Origin: Caulobacter sp. D5
Lineage (GTDB): Bacteria > Pseudomonadota > Alphaproteobacteria > Caulobacterales > Caulobacteraceae
NCBI RefSeq assembly: GCF_003185805.1
Contig: NZ_QHJY01000089.1
Span: 1-49,732 of the forward strand
Length of the DNA: 49,732 nucleotides
Direction: 5' to 3'
In this document: piece after piece, positions 16,092 to 23,708 of the stretch
Layout: each line of letters begins with the position of its first letter
Numbering within the stretch: the first letter of the stretch is position 1
The notes under the pieces: model-generated
Seen by the model: only the letters and a program-made list of their open reading frames with translations
Told to the model about the DNA's origin: nothing
Database searches by the model: none
Position numbers and translations under genes: made by a program

Positions 16092-16796
16092 CTATTCCCC
16101 GCCGATCCTGCGGCTCAGAGCCTGGCCTGCTTCACGCACCTGGCCTCTCAGGCGCTCCAGGCGCTCGTCGTCGAGATACTGCGGGATGGTCGACAGGCTG
16201 ATGGCGGCGACGATCGCGCCGGCGGCGTCGCGCACGGGCGCGGCGATGCAGACGATGGCGTCGCCGAATTCGTCGCGGTGGAAGCCCAGGCCGCGCGTCC
16301 GCGCCTGGCGCATGACCGCAGTCCATTCGGGCGTTTCGCCGGCTTCGTCGTCGCTGTCGAGCATCAGCGCCTGGCCCATGGCCGTCTGGCGCAGCCGGTT
16401 GCGCGCGCCGACGCCGTGGCGGACGACCAGCCGGCGCGTGCCCGGCGACTGGGCGACGTAGATCACCTCGTCGCCGTCGCGCACGCCCAGATTGGCCGCG
16501 TCGCCGGTGTCGCGGGTCAGCCCCTCCAGGATCGGTTGGGCGAGCCTGGGCAGATCGACGGCGCGCGCGGCGCTGGCGCCCAGGGCGAACATCCGCGGTC
16601 CCAGCTTGTAGCCGTGGCCGCCAGCGTTCAGGTGACCGCGTTCTGCGAGCAGCGCGGCCAGCCGGTAGGTCGTGCTGCGGCTCAGCGACAGGCGCTCGGC
16701 GATCTGCGCGGGACTGGCGCAGCCGGCGGCCACGGCCTCGAGGATGTCGAGGCCGCGGTGCAGGGTCTGGGAGAGCTTCTGGGCGCTGTCGGTCAT
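16092..16796 (-). CDS. IclR-family transcriptional regulator
   Basis: 234 aa. The N-terminal winged helix covers about 8-60 (GLDILEAVAAGCASPAQIAERLSLSRSTTYRLAALL, with LSRSTTYRL as recognition helix), followed by YKLGPRMFALG. The effector domain shows the IclR signature DEVIYVAQSPGTRRLVVRHGVGARNRL...TAMGQAL and ends with AAISLSTIP. IclR proteins usually control nearby sugar or aromatic catabolism. The gene starts 9 bases after the stop of the intact rhaT, so it is last in the receptor-glycosidase-rhaT transcription unit and probably senses rhamnose or a breakdown product. That effector is inferred. Confidence 0.9.
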   Translation of the reverse strand: MTDSAQKLSQTLHRGLDILEAVAAGCASPAQIAERLSLSRSTTYRLAALLAERGHLNAGGHGYKLGPRMFALGASAARAVDLPRLAQPILEGLTRDTGDAANLGVRDGDEVIYVAQSPGTRRLVVRHGVGARNRLRQTAMGQALMLDSDDEAGETPEWTAVMRQARTRGLGFHRDEFGDAIVCIAAPVRDAAGAIVAAISLSTIPQYLDDERLERLRGQVREAGQALSRRIGGE

Positions 16797-16805
16797 CGAG
16801 CCATC

Positions 16806-17861
16806 CTACGCCGCCAGCGCGTTGCCAAGACCGATGACCACGGTCGAGGCCACCAGCACGGCGATGCCGGCGATCACCAGGCCGCGCGTCTTTTTGCTGG
16901 CCGCCGCCCACTCCTTCAGGGCGAAGCCCCACAGGGTCGAGAAGATGATGATGCTGGCCATGTGCATGGTCCAGCTGGAGAAGCCGAACCGGCCCATCTG
17001 GCTCTCGCCCATGGTGTAGAAGAAGAACTGCAGATACCAGGCCAGGCCGCCCAGGGCGCAGAGGCCGAAGTTGAGGGCCAGCGGGGCGCCCTGCCCCCCT
17101 CCCCGGCCCAGCCATTCGCCGGCGCTGCGGTTCTTGAGGATCAGCCCGCCGCACCAGACGAGGTTGGTCGACAGACCGCCCAGCAGCACCACGCACAGCA
17201 CCGGCAGGCCTTGCCACAGCACGCCCGTGCCGTGGGCCAGCGACAGCCTGCGGATCGGCTCGCCGGCGGCCAGGCCGAAGGCGAAACAGGCGCTCATGAT
17301 CCCGGAGAAGACGGCGACCGCCAGGCCCTTCCTGAGGTCGAACTCGCCGACGGCGGCGGTCTTGGCCTCGTGCGACAGCTCCGCCTCCTTGGCCTTGCCG
17401 GCCAAAGCCACCAGCACGATGCCCAGCAGGGTGACGACGACGCCGGCCAGGATCACCCGGCCGCTGGTGTTGCTGAGCAGCTTTTCGGCGAAGGTGCCGT
17501 CGAACAGCGGCGGAACCAGCGTGCCGAAAGCCGTCGTCAGGCCCAGGGCCACGGCCATGCCGAGCGACAGGCCCAGATACCGCATGGTCAGGCCGAAGGT
17601 CAGGCCGCCCAGGCCCCACAGGGCGCCGAACAGCCAGCACCAGAACAGGGTGTCGCGTGGCGTCGCGGCCAGCACGGCCAGCAGGTCCTTGGTCTGCAAG
17701 GACGCGAACAGCCACGGCGCGATCAGCCAGCTGACGATGCCGCCGGTCAGCCAGAAGATCTCCCACGACCACTTCCGCACGCCCTTGTAGGGCACATAGA
17801 AGCTGGCCGACGAAAGCCCGCCCAGCCAGTGGAAGACGAGCCCGAGAAGCGGGTTGCCCAT
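16806..17861 (-). CDS. rhaT: L-rhamnose/H+ symporter RhaT family
   Basis: 351 aa integral membrane protein with about ten hydrophobic segments. Family signatures run from GLVFHWLGGLSSASFYVPYKGVR through WEIFWLTGGIVSW, TMRYLGLSLGMAVALG, SACFAFGLAAGEPIR and YLQFFFYTMGESQMG. It should import L-rhamnose (possibly other 6-deoxyhexoses) with protons. It lies 6 bases downstream of the GH106 rhamnosidase, which makes the substrate assignment reasonable: rhamnose is freed outside the inner membrane and carried in. A paralogue with a frameshift is at 12849-13923. No rhamnose catabolic genes are in the window. Confidence 0.87.
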   Translation of the reverse strand: MGNPLLGLVFHWLGGLSSASFYVPYKGVRKWSWEIFWLTGGIVSWLIAPWLFASLQTKDLLAVLAATPRDTLFWCWLFGALWGLGGLTFGLTMRYLGLSLGMAVALGLTTAFGTLVPPLFDGTFAEKLLSNTSGRVILAGVVVTLLGIVLVALAGKAKEAELSHEAKTAAVGEFDLRKGLAVAVFSGIMSACFAFGLAAGEPIRRLSLAHGTGVLWQGLPVLCVVLLGGLSTNLVWCGGLILKNRSAGEWLGRGGGQGAPLALNFGLCALGGLAWYLQFFFYTMGESQMGRFGFSSWTMHMASIIIFSTLWGFALKEWAAASKKTRGLVIAGIAVLVASTVVIGLGNALAA

Positions 17862-17867
17862 ACGCGA

Positions 17868-20800
17868 TTACTCCTGGCGCTCGACGATCAGCCTGGCCGG
17901 CTCGATCAGGCCCGAGGGCGACAGCGGCGCCTGCGGCGGATAGGGATCGAAGGTGGCGAAGGTCTTGGGACCGGCGTAGCCGGGCTGCTTGTCGCCGATC
18001 AGGCGGTTGGGCCACAGGTTGACGACCTTGACCTCGAGCTTGTTGTCGCCGGCCTTCAGGGCGTCGGTGACGTCGACCTCGAACGGCGCCTTCCACAGCA
18101 CGCCCAGGTCCTTGCCGTTGACGCTGACGCTGGCCAGGTTCTTGACCGCGCCCAGGTCGAGCACGACGCGAGCCCCCTTCCCCGCCTTCGGGGCCTTGAA
18201 GGTGGTCGTGTAGGCGGCGGTTCCGGAGAAGTAGCGGACGGCGGGGTCGGCGCTGTCGGTCCAGGAGCCGGGCTTGACGTCCTTCAAGGTCGGGCCTTGC
18301 GGGAAGCTGAGCGTCCAGCCGCCGTCGATCACGGCGGCGACGGTGCGGACCTTGGCCGGAACGGCGCGTTCCGCCGGACCGGACTTGCGGAACACCACGA
18401 ACACCGCGTCGTGGGCGTTCAGCGCCAGCGGCACGTTGGTGCGGCCGTCGGCGGTCTTGTAGCTGGCCGGCGCGATCGAACCGGTGTCGGCCCGCCAGAT
18501 CTCGGCCTCGCGGCCGGAAGTGCGGAAGCTGACCGAAGCGGTCTTGGCCTCGCCCGGGTTGCTGACGAAGTAGAGGTCGCCGTCCGGCAACTGGCGGTGC
18601 ACGAAGCGCAGACCCGCGCCGCCGTCGTCGGCGTCCGGGCCGATCCCCGCCAGGGCCGCGCCCAGGTCGGCGCTGACCCCCGCGAACACCTGGTCGGCCA
18701 GGCGCTGGAACTCGGCCGGATCGTCCGACAGGCTGGGCGTGGCGTCGGGGCGGACGCCCACGATCGGCACGCCGGCCGCCTTCAGCGTCAGAAGCTTGCG
18801 CAGAACGGGAACGGTCATGCGGCGCACCGACGGATCGATGGCCAGCACGCGGTAGCGCATGCCGCTGGGCGTTGCGACCTGACCGTCCTTGGCGTCCAGC
18901 AGGTTCACCAGGGCGTCGCCGTTGACGAAGTCGTAGGCGTGGCCGACCGGGATCTTCGGCATGGCCTTGCCGTAGAGCTCGGTGATGTTGCCGTCCTCGC
19001 CGTAGAACCAGGCCACGTCGGCGACGAACCGGCCCTGCTGCAACAGCAGCGAGCTGCGCGACAGATAGTCGATCCATGGCCCTGCTTGCTCGGCCCAGGT
19101 CTCCTTGCGGGTGAACCACTGGCCGAAGATGGCCAGGGTCATGCCCGGCCCGGCCGTGTCGAGCGGCTGATGCACCGAGGTGTGAATGATGAAGCGGTTG
19201 AGGCCATTGGCCATCATCGCGTCGGCGGTCGGCTTCAGCTTGGCCGGGTCGTAGCCGAAGGGGCTGCTGGCGCTGGTGAACGACTCCGCCGCCACCAGGT
19301 TCTGGCCGTAGAGGTGGGCCACCGACGCCGATTCACGAATGTCGGCGTCGTAGCTGAAGGGGTCGTTGGTGACCGGCACCTCGGTCCAGGTCGCGCCCAT
19401 CGGCACGTCGGCGCTCTTCTTGACCTGCATGCCGTCGCCGACGAAGGCGCGGCCGGTCTCGTGGGACTCGCCGTAGCGCTTCATGCCGCGTGCATGCAGG
19501 GCGTCCGACAGCGCGCCGTAGTGCTCGTCGGCGATCAGGTCGCCGATGGTCTTGCGGAAGTCCCAGAGGAAGGCGTCGCTGGCCGCGGCGCTCTCGACCA
19601 CCCGGCCGCTCAGCACCGGCAGCCAGGGCCTGGCGTCATAGCCGCGCCGGGCCTGGAACTGGGCCAGCATCTTTTCGGTCCAGTTGGCCGAGCCGGCCTC
19701 CCAGCTGTCGGTGATCATCGCCTGGACGCCGCGCTTGCCCATCAGCTCGGGGCCGACGGTCTGCTGGTAGAGGTCCAGATAGGTGTCGGCATAGGCGGTC
19801 ACGTGCTCGCGGCTGAGCTTGTCGACCTCCAGGCCGGTGCCCTCGGCCGAGGCCGGGCTGTTCTGGCGCCCGGTCAGCGAATAGCCGTAGCGCAGCACCT
19901 CCCAGCGGCCGGCCGGCGGCGTCCAGTCCAGGGTCCCGTCGGGCTTGAGACGGTCGGTCAGGTCGACGACGTCGGCGCGGTGAACGATGGTGTCGGCCGA
20001 GGCCTGCGGCGTGGGATCCTCGTCCAGGCCGCCGGCCGACGACCAACCGGCCTTGTCCTCGAAGCGGTGCACCCGCGCCCCGGCCTCGAAGGCCAGCTCG
20101 GCGATCTGGTGGCTGGTCGGATCCTTCAGCCCAGCCATCGCCAGGGCCGGATTGGACGGCCGCGGCAAGAAGACGACCCGGAAGTAGCGCGCCGTCGTCG
20201 CCGGGAAGGCCACGGTCTGCTGCAACGCGCCGTGGACCGGCAGCTTGACGACTGGACGGAAGGTCTTGCCGTCGTCGCTGGCCTCGATGCGGCCCTCGGG
20301 CGCTGTGGCCCCGAACTCGCCGAAGCCGCCGGCGTGGGCGGCCACCAGTCGCAGGGCGCGCAGGGTCTGGGGCTTGGCGTATTCGACCTGGATCCAGGTT
20401 TCCTTGTCGGGCGCGAAGGGCAGCTCGACCTGGCGCACCAGGTCGCCGTCGGTCAGCAGGGCGACGTCGACCGGGTTGCTGGCGGTGATCTTGGCCGACG
20501 CGAGCGGGGCCTGCTCGGCGGCCGGCAGGCGGTAGGCGACCACGGCCGCGTCGCGATAATAGGTCGGCAGCTGGCCTTTGATCGCCGACATGGCCGAGCC
20601 GCCGCCCGGCACGCCCAGGAACGGTCCGGTGACCGACGGCGGCGCGGCCAGGGGCTTGTCGAGCTTGCGGCCGCCTTCGACGATCGTCTCGCTCCAGACC
20701 AGCTTCTTCATCGCCTGTTCGGGTTTGACCCAGGGACCGCCGGTCTCGCTCCAGCCGGGCGAGCCGGCGATGGCGAACTCGAAGCCGTCGGCGTCGGCCG

Positions 20801-21143
20801 TCTCGACCGCGTGCTTGAACGCCGCCCGCCACTCCGGCGTCATGAACACCAGGCGCTTGTCGACGACGTGCGGGGTGTCGAAGAAGCCGCCGTCGTTGAA
20901 GCCGGCGTCGAAGTTCTGCACCCCGGCCAGGCCGATGCGCTTCATCCAGGCCAGGTCCTTGTCGATGCCATCCTGGGTGACGTTGCCGCTCATCCAGTGC
21001 CACCAGACCCGCGGCCGGGCCGTGTTCGGCGGATCGACGAAGCTCGCGCCGAGGGCGTCGGCCTGCTGCCGGGCCAGGGCCGGCGATCCGGCGAGCATGG
21101 CGGCCAGGGCCGCTCCGGCGATCAGGCGTCGGGCGAGGGTCAT
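17868..21143 (-). CDS. GH106 alpha-L-rhamnosidase, secreted
   Basis: 1091 aa. A signal peptide (MTLARRLIAGAALAAMLAGS...ALA-RQ) is followed by the GH106 opening PRVWWHWMSGNVTQDGI and GLAGVQNFDAGF. A catalytic-barrel region includes MITDSWEAGSANWTEKM and KRYGESHETG, and a beta-sandwich near the C-terminus has KNLASVSVNGKDLGVLWKAPF and VVNLWPNRLIGD. This is the full length expected for the family. It should cleave terminal alpha-L-rhamnose from plant glycosides or rhamnogalacturonan in the periplasm or at the surface. Upstream are a 69-aa membrane peptide and GH1; RhaT is 6 bases downstream. GH1 plus GH106 is the pair needed to strip rutinose or neohesperidose from flavonoids. Confidence 0.88.
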   Translation of the reverse strand: MTLARRLIAGAALAAMLAGSPALARQQADALGASFVDPPNTARPRVWWHWMSGNVTQDGIDKDLAWMKRIGLAGVQNFDAGFNDGGFFDTPHVVDKRLVFMTPEWRAAFKHAVETADADGFEFAIAGSPGWSETGGPWVKPEQAMKKLVWSETIVEGGRKLDKPLAAPPSVTGPFLGVPGGGSAMSAIKGQLPTYYRDAAVVAYRLPAAEQAPLASAKITASNPVDVALLTDGDLVRQVELPFAPDKETWIQVEYAKPQTLRALRLVAAHAGGFGEFGATAPEGRIEASDDGKTFRPVVKLPVHGALQQTVAFPATTARYFRVVFLPRPSNPALAMAGLKDPTSHQIAELAFEAGARVHRFEDKAGWSSAGGLDEDPTPQASADTIVHRADVVDLTDRLKPDGTLDWTPPAGRWEVLRYGYSLTGRQNSPASAEGTGLEVDKLSREHVTAYADTYLDLYQQTVGPELMGKRGVQAMITDSWEAGSANWTEKMLAQFQARRGYDARPWLPVLSGRVVESAAASDAFLWDFRKTIGDLIADEHYGALSDALHARGMKRYGESHETGRAFVGDGMQVKKSADVPMGATWTEVPVTNDPFSYDADIRESASVAHLYGQNLVAAESFTSASSPFGYDPAKLKPTADAMMANGLNRFIIHTSVHQPLDTAGPGMTLAIFGQWFTRKETWAEQAGPWIDYLSRSSLLLQQGRFVADVAWFYGEDGNITELYGKAMPKIPVGHAYDFVNGDALVNLLDAKDGQVATPSGMRYRVLAIDPSVRRMTVPVLRKLLTLKAAGVPIVGVRPDATPSLSDDPAEFQRLADQVFAGVSADLGAALAGIGPDADDGGAGLRFVHRQLPDGDLYFVSNPGEAKTASVSFRTSGREAEIWRADTGSIAPASYKTADGRTNVPLALNAHDAVFVVFRKSGPAERAVPAKVRTVAAVIDGGWTLSFPQGPTLKDVKPGSWTDSADPAVRYFSGTAAYTTTFKAPKAGKGARVVLDLGAVKNLASVSVNGKDLGVLWKAPFEVDVTDALKAGDNKLEVKVVNLWPNRLIGDKQPGYAGPKTFATFDPYPPQAPLSPSGLIEPARLIVERQE

Positions 21144-21195
21144 GGGCAGATACTCCAGAGGCGGCCGCGCGCCGGCCGCCCCAACAAACAGGATG

Positions 21196-21405
21196 TCAGG
21201 CGGCGGAAGCGGCGCGACGGGCCTTCAGGCCCTCGACCAGCAGGGCCATGAAGCCGCCGAAGAAGCCGCTGAACAAGCCGCTGATCCCATTGCCGAGCGC
21301 GTTGGCGGCGGCGTGGGGCGGCAGCGGGACGACATAACCGACGGCGGCGCTGATCACGGCGCCGATGAGCCCGCCGATCAGGCCGGCGATGAGGGCGTTC
21401 TTCAT
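21196..21405 (-). CDS. 69-aa glycine-zipper membrane peptide
   Basis: Two hydrophobic stretches are visible: ALIAGLIGGLIGAVISAAVGYVV with a GxxxG-rich zipper, and GISGLFSGFFGGFMALLVEGL. A basic tail (KARRAASAA) follows. The gene starts 4 bases after the GH1 stop and ends 52 bases before the GH106 start, inside the operon, so it is probably translated. I know no named family; it could be a small helper for a receptor or transporter, or a member of the glycine-zipper proteins. Function unknown. Confidence 0.65.
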   Translation of the reverse strand: MKNALIAGLIGGLIGAVISAAVGYVVPLPPHAAANALGNGISGLFSGFFGGFMALLVEGLKARRAASAA

Positions 21406-21409
21406 GGCG

Positions 21410-22726
21410 TCAGATCCGGTTGGCGCGGGCGATCTGGCCCAGCAGCACGGCGCTGGGCTTGGGCGTGCGGGCCTGGGTGGCGCGGTCGACGGCGACGAGG
21501 CCGAACTTGGGTCCGTAGCCGAACACCCACTCGAAATTGTCCAGCAGCGACCAGTGGACGTAGCCCTTCACCGGGATGCCATCGTCCATCGCCGCCTTCA
21601 GGCCTTCCAGCGCGATCTTGATGTAGGCCACGCGACGCGTGTCGTCCTCGATCGCGACGCCGTTCTCGGTGACGTAGATCGGCTTGCCCGAGAGGGCGTG
21701 GGCGTAGCGCACGGTCTGACCCAGGGCCTGGGGCGAGAACTCCTCGCCGGTCTGGGTCAGCTCGACGCCCTGCGGCGGCTGCATCTGGCCCTTGGCGTCG
21801 ATCTGGGCGCGGCTGTAGGTCTGGACGCCGACGAAGTCGCCGGTCTGCTTGATGGCCTCCAGCCAGGGATCGTAGCACTGGGCCCGCTTCTCGTCGCGCC
21901 GGCTGTTCTCGCCCACGGCCTGATCGTCCAACATCGCCAGGGTGGCGCCGACCGGGAAGTCGCCGGGACCGGCCTTGATGGCGGCGTAGCCCTGCTTGTG
22001 GGCCTCGATCAGGTTGGGCAGCATCACGTCCTGGCGACCGAACTGGGCGCTGGAGAAAAGCGGCGTGCCGCAAGCCTTGGCCGCGTCGACCATCGCCTGC
22101 TTCATCTGGTCGAGGATGAACGGCGGCAGAATCCACTGCAGCAGCAGGCCGATATTGGGCTCGTTGAAGGTGGCGGCCCCACCGGCCAGGTCGCCCACGC
22201 CCTTGACCGCATAGGCGCAATAGCGCGCGAACAGGGCCGGACTTTCCGGGTTCTCCCAGCCGCCCTGGGCCGCGAACCAGCGCGGCACGACGAAGTGGTT
22301 GAAGGTGATCAGCGGCGTGACGCCGTGCTTGCGGCAGGTCAGGGCGACCCGGCGATAGTGCTCCAGCTCGGCGGCCGAGAACTGGCCCTTGGCTGGCTCG
22401 ATCCGCGCCCACTCCAGCGAGAAACGGTAGGTGTTCAAACCCAGCTTCGCCAGCAGGGCGATGTCGGCCTCGTAGCGGTGATAGTGGTCGCAGGCGTCGC
22501 CCGACGGCTCCATGAACGGGCTGGGCTTCAGCTGCTCCAACAGCCAGGTGTCGCTGTTGACGTTGTTGCCTTCCACCTGGTGGCCGGCGGTGGCCGCGCC
22601 CCAGAGGAAGCCCTTGGGGAAGTCGCCGCCGGCGGCCTTGGCCTGGGAGACGGCGGGACTGGCGGCGGCCGCGGCGCCGGCCGCCATCAGCAGCCGGCGG
22701 GTGAGCGGGAGGTCACGGAAGGTCAT
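21410..22726 (-). CDS. GH1 beta-glucosidase with Tat-type signal
   Basis: 438 aa. The N-terminus LTRRLLMAAGAAAAA is a twin-arginine-like signal, ending near SQAKAA. The barrel begins FPKGFLWGAATAGHQVEG; acid/base E189 is in TFNEPN, nucleophile E354 in YVTENG, with H144 in TFNHFVVPRW and the C-terminal WSLLDNFEWVFGY. The enzyme should hydrolyse beta-glucosides (or related aryl glycosides) outside the cytoplasm. NHFVVPRW in place of the common HWDLP shows an unusual subfamily. It follows the esterase by 43 bases and precedes the small membrane peptide and GH106. The context favours plant aryl glucosides such as flavonoid 7-O-glucosides, which is inference. Confidence 0.88.
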   Translation of the reverse strand: MTFRDLPLTRRLLMAAGAAAAASPAVSQAKAAGGDFPKGFLWGAATAGHQVEGNNVNSDTWLLEQLKPSPFMEPSGDACDHYHRYEADIALLAKLGLNTYRFSLEWARIEPAKGQFSAAELEHYRRVALTCRKHGVTPLITFNHFVVPRWFAAQGGWENPESPALFARYCAYAVKGVGDLAGGAATFNEPNIGLLLQWILPPFILDQMKQAMVDAAKACGTPLFSSAQFGRQDVMLPNLIEAHKQGYAAIKAGPGDFPVGATLAMLDDQAVGENSRRDEKRAQCYDPWLEAIKQTGDFVGVQTYSRAQIDAKGQMQPPQGVELTQTGEEFSPQALGQTVRYAHALSGKPIYVTENGVAIEDDTRRVAYIKIALEGLKAAMDDGIPVKGYVHWSLLDNFEWVFGYGPKFGLVAVDRATQARTPKPSAVLLGQIARANRI

Positions 22727-22769
22727 CGGGATCTCCGGAAAAGGAACGCAATAGGGGTCACTGGACGGG

Positions 22770-23708
22770 TCACTGGGCGGGCTTCAGCAGGCCGCGTGCG
22801 GCCATCCAGGCGTAGAACTGGTCGATCCAGAGATCGCTGGTCGTGCCCCGCTTGTGCAGGCCGAACCCGTGGTCGCCCTTCTCGTAGACGTGCATCTCGA
22901 CCTTGCCGCCGGCCTGCTTCCAGGCCTGGACGAGGCCGTAGTCGGTATTGCCGAACAGCGGATCGTCATTGGCGATGGCGGTGAACATCGGCGGCGGGTC
23001 GGCCGGCGGGCTCACCGTGTTCATCGGGCCGTAGATCGGGGCGATGAAGTCGGGCCGGGCGTCCGGCGCATTGCGCAGCGTCGCGCCCAGGGTGGTCATG
23101 GCCCCGGCGGAGAAGCCCATCAGCCCCACCCGCCTGGGATCCACGCCCCACTCGCCGGCCCGCGAGCGCACCAGGCGCAGGGCCTGCTGGGCGTCGTCCA
23201 GCGCCAGGGGCTGGCTGATCGGCGGGGCCTTGTCGGCCCCGGCCTTGGCCGCCGCGCCGAAGCGCGCGCCCAGCACCTGAAGCGTCTCCTGGTCGTTGTC
23301 CGGCGTCGGGTCCAGGCGGTACTTCAGGACGAAGGCGGCGATCCCGTGATCGGCCAGCCACTGGGCGACCTTCTCGCCTTCCCACTCCATCGACAGCAGC
23401 ATGTAGGCGCCGCCGGGGGCGACGATCACCGCCGCGCCCGTCGCCTTGCCCTTGGCCGGCAGATACGGCGTCAGGGTCGGCCTGGTGACGTTGCGCACGG
23501 CCACGCCGTCGATCAGGTAGTTCCAGTGCTCCACCTGGGTCGCGCCCTCCGAACCCGGCGCGACGCCGGGCCAGAGCGGGATCGCCCCGGCTTGGGCCGG
23601 CGCAGGGATCGTGCGGATCTCGACGCGCTGAGGAATGCCCTGGGCCAAGGCGCTCCCGGCGAACGCGGCGAGAGCCGCGCCCACCAGAAGGAAGAACCTC
23701 GCCCGCAT
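22770..23708 (-). CDS. secreted alpha/beta-hydrolase (esterase, BD-FAE-like)
   Basis: 312 aa. The signal peptide is MRARFFLLVGAALAAFAGSALA. IPLWPGVAPGS is typical of the lipase/acetylxylan-esterase group; the oxyanion turn is APGGAY (98-102), the nucleophile S200 in GFSAG, the acid in ANDDPLF and the His in KGDHGFG. It probably removes acetyl, malonyl, feruloyl or similar acyl groups from plant glycosides before the glycosidases act. Its start codon overlaps the TonB receptor stop by one base (TGATG), so it is the second gene of that operon. The ester substrate is not shown by the sequence. Confidence 0.83.
   Translation of the reverse strand: MRARFFLLVGAALAAFAGSALAQGIPQRVEIRTIPAPAQAGAIPLWPGVAPGSEGATQVEHWNYLIDGVAVRNVTRPTLTPYLPAKGKATGAAVIVAPGGAYMLLSMEWEGEKVAQWLADHGIAAFVLKYRLDPTPDNDQETLQVLGARFGAAAKAGADKAPPISQPLALDDAQQALRLVRSRAGEWGVDPRRVGLMGFSAGAMTTLGATLRNAPDARPDFIAPIYGPMNTVSPPADPPPMFTAIANDDPLFGNTDYGLVQAWKQAGGKVEMHVYEKGDHGFGLHKRGTTSDLWIDQFYAWMAARGLLKPAQ

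Noticed and set aside
16132-19119. Open frame of 995 aa on the minus strand overlapping rhaT and GH106 in another frame
   Set aside because: Arg/Gly-rich shadow of the real genes; no start site and no family resemblance.
16278-21251. Open frame of 1657 aa on the plus strand opposite iclR, rhaT and GH106
   Set aside because: It is rich in Gly, Arg, Gln, His and Ala with no domain, lies antisense to three clearly recognised genes, and is explained by high GC third-position bias.
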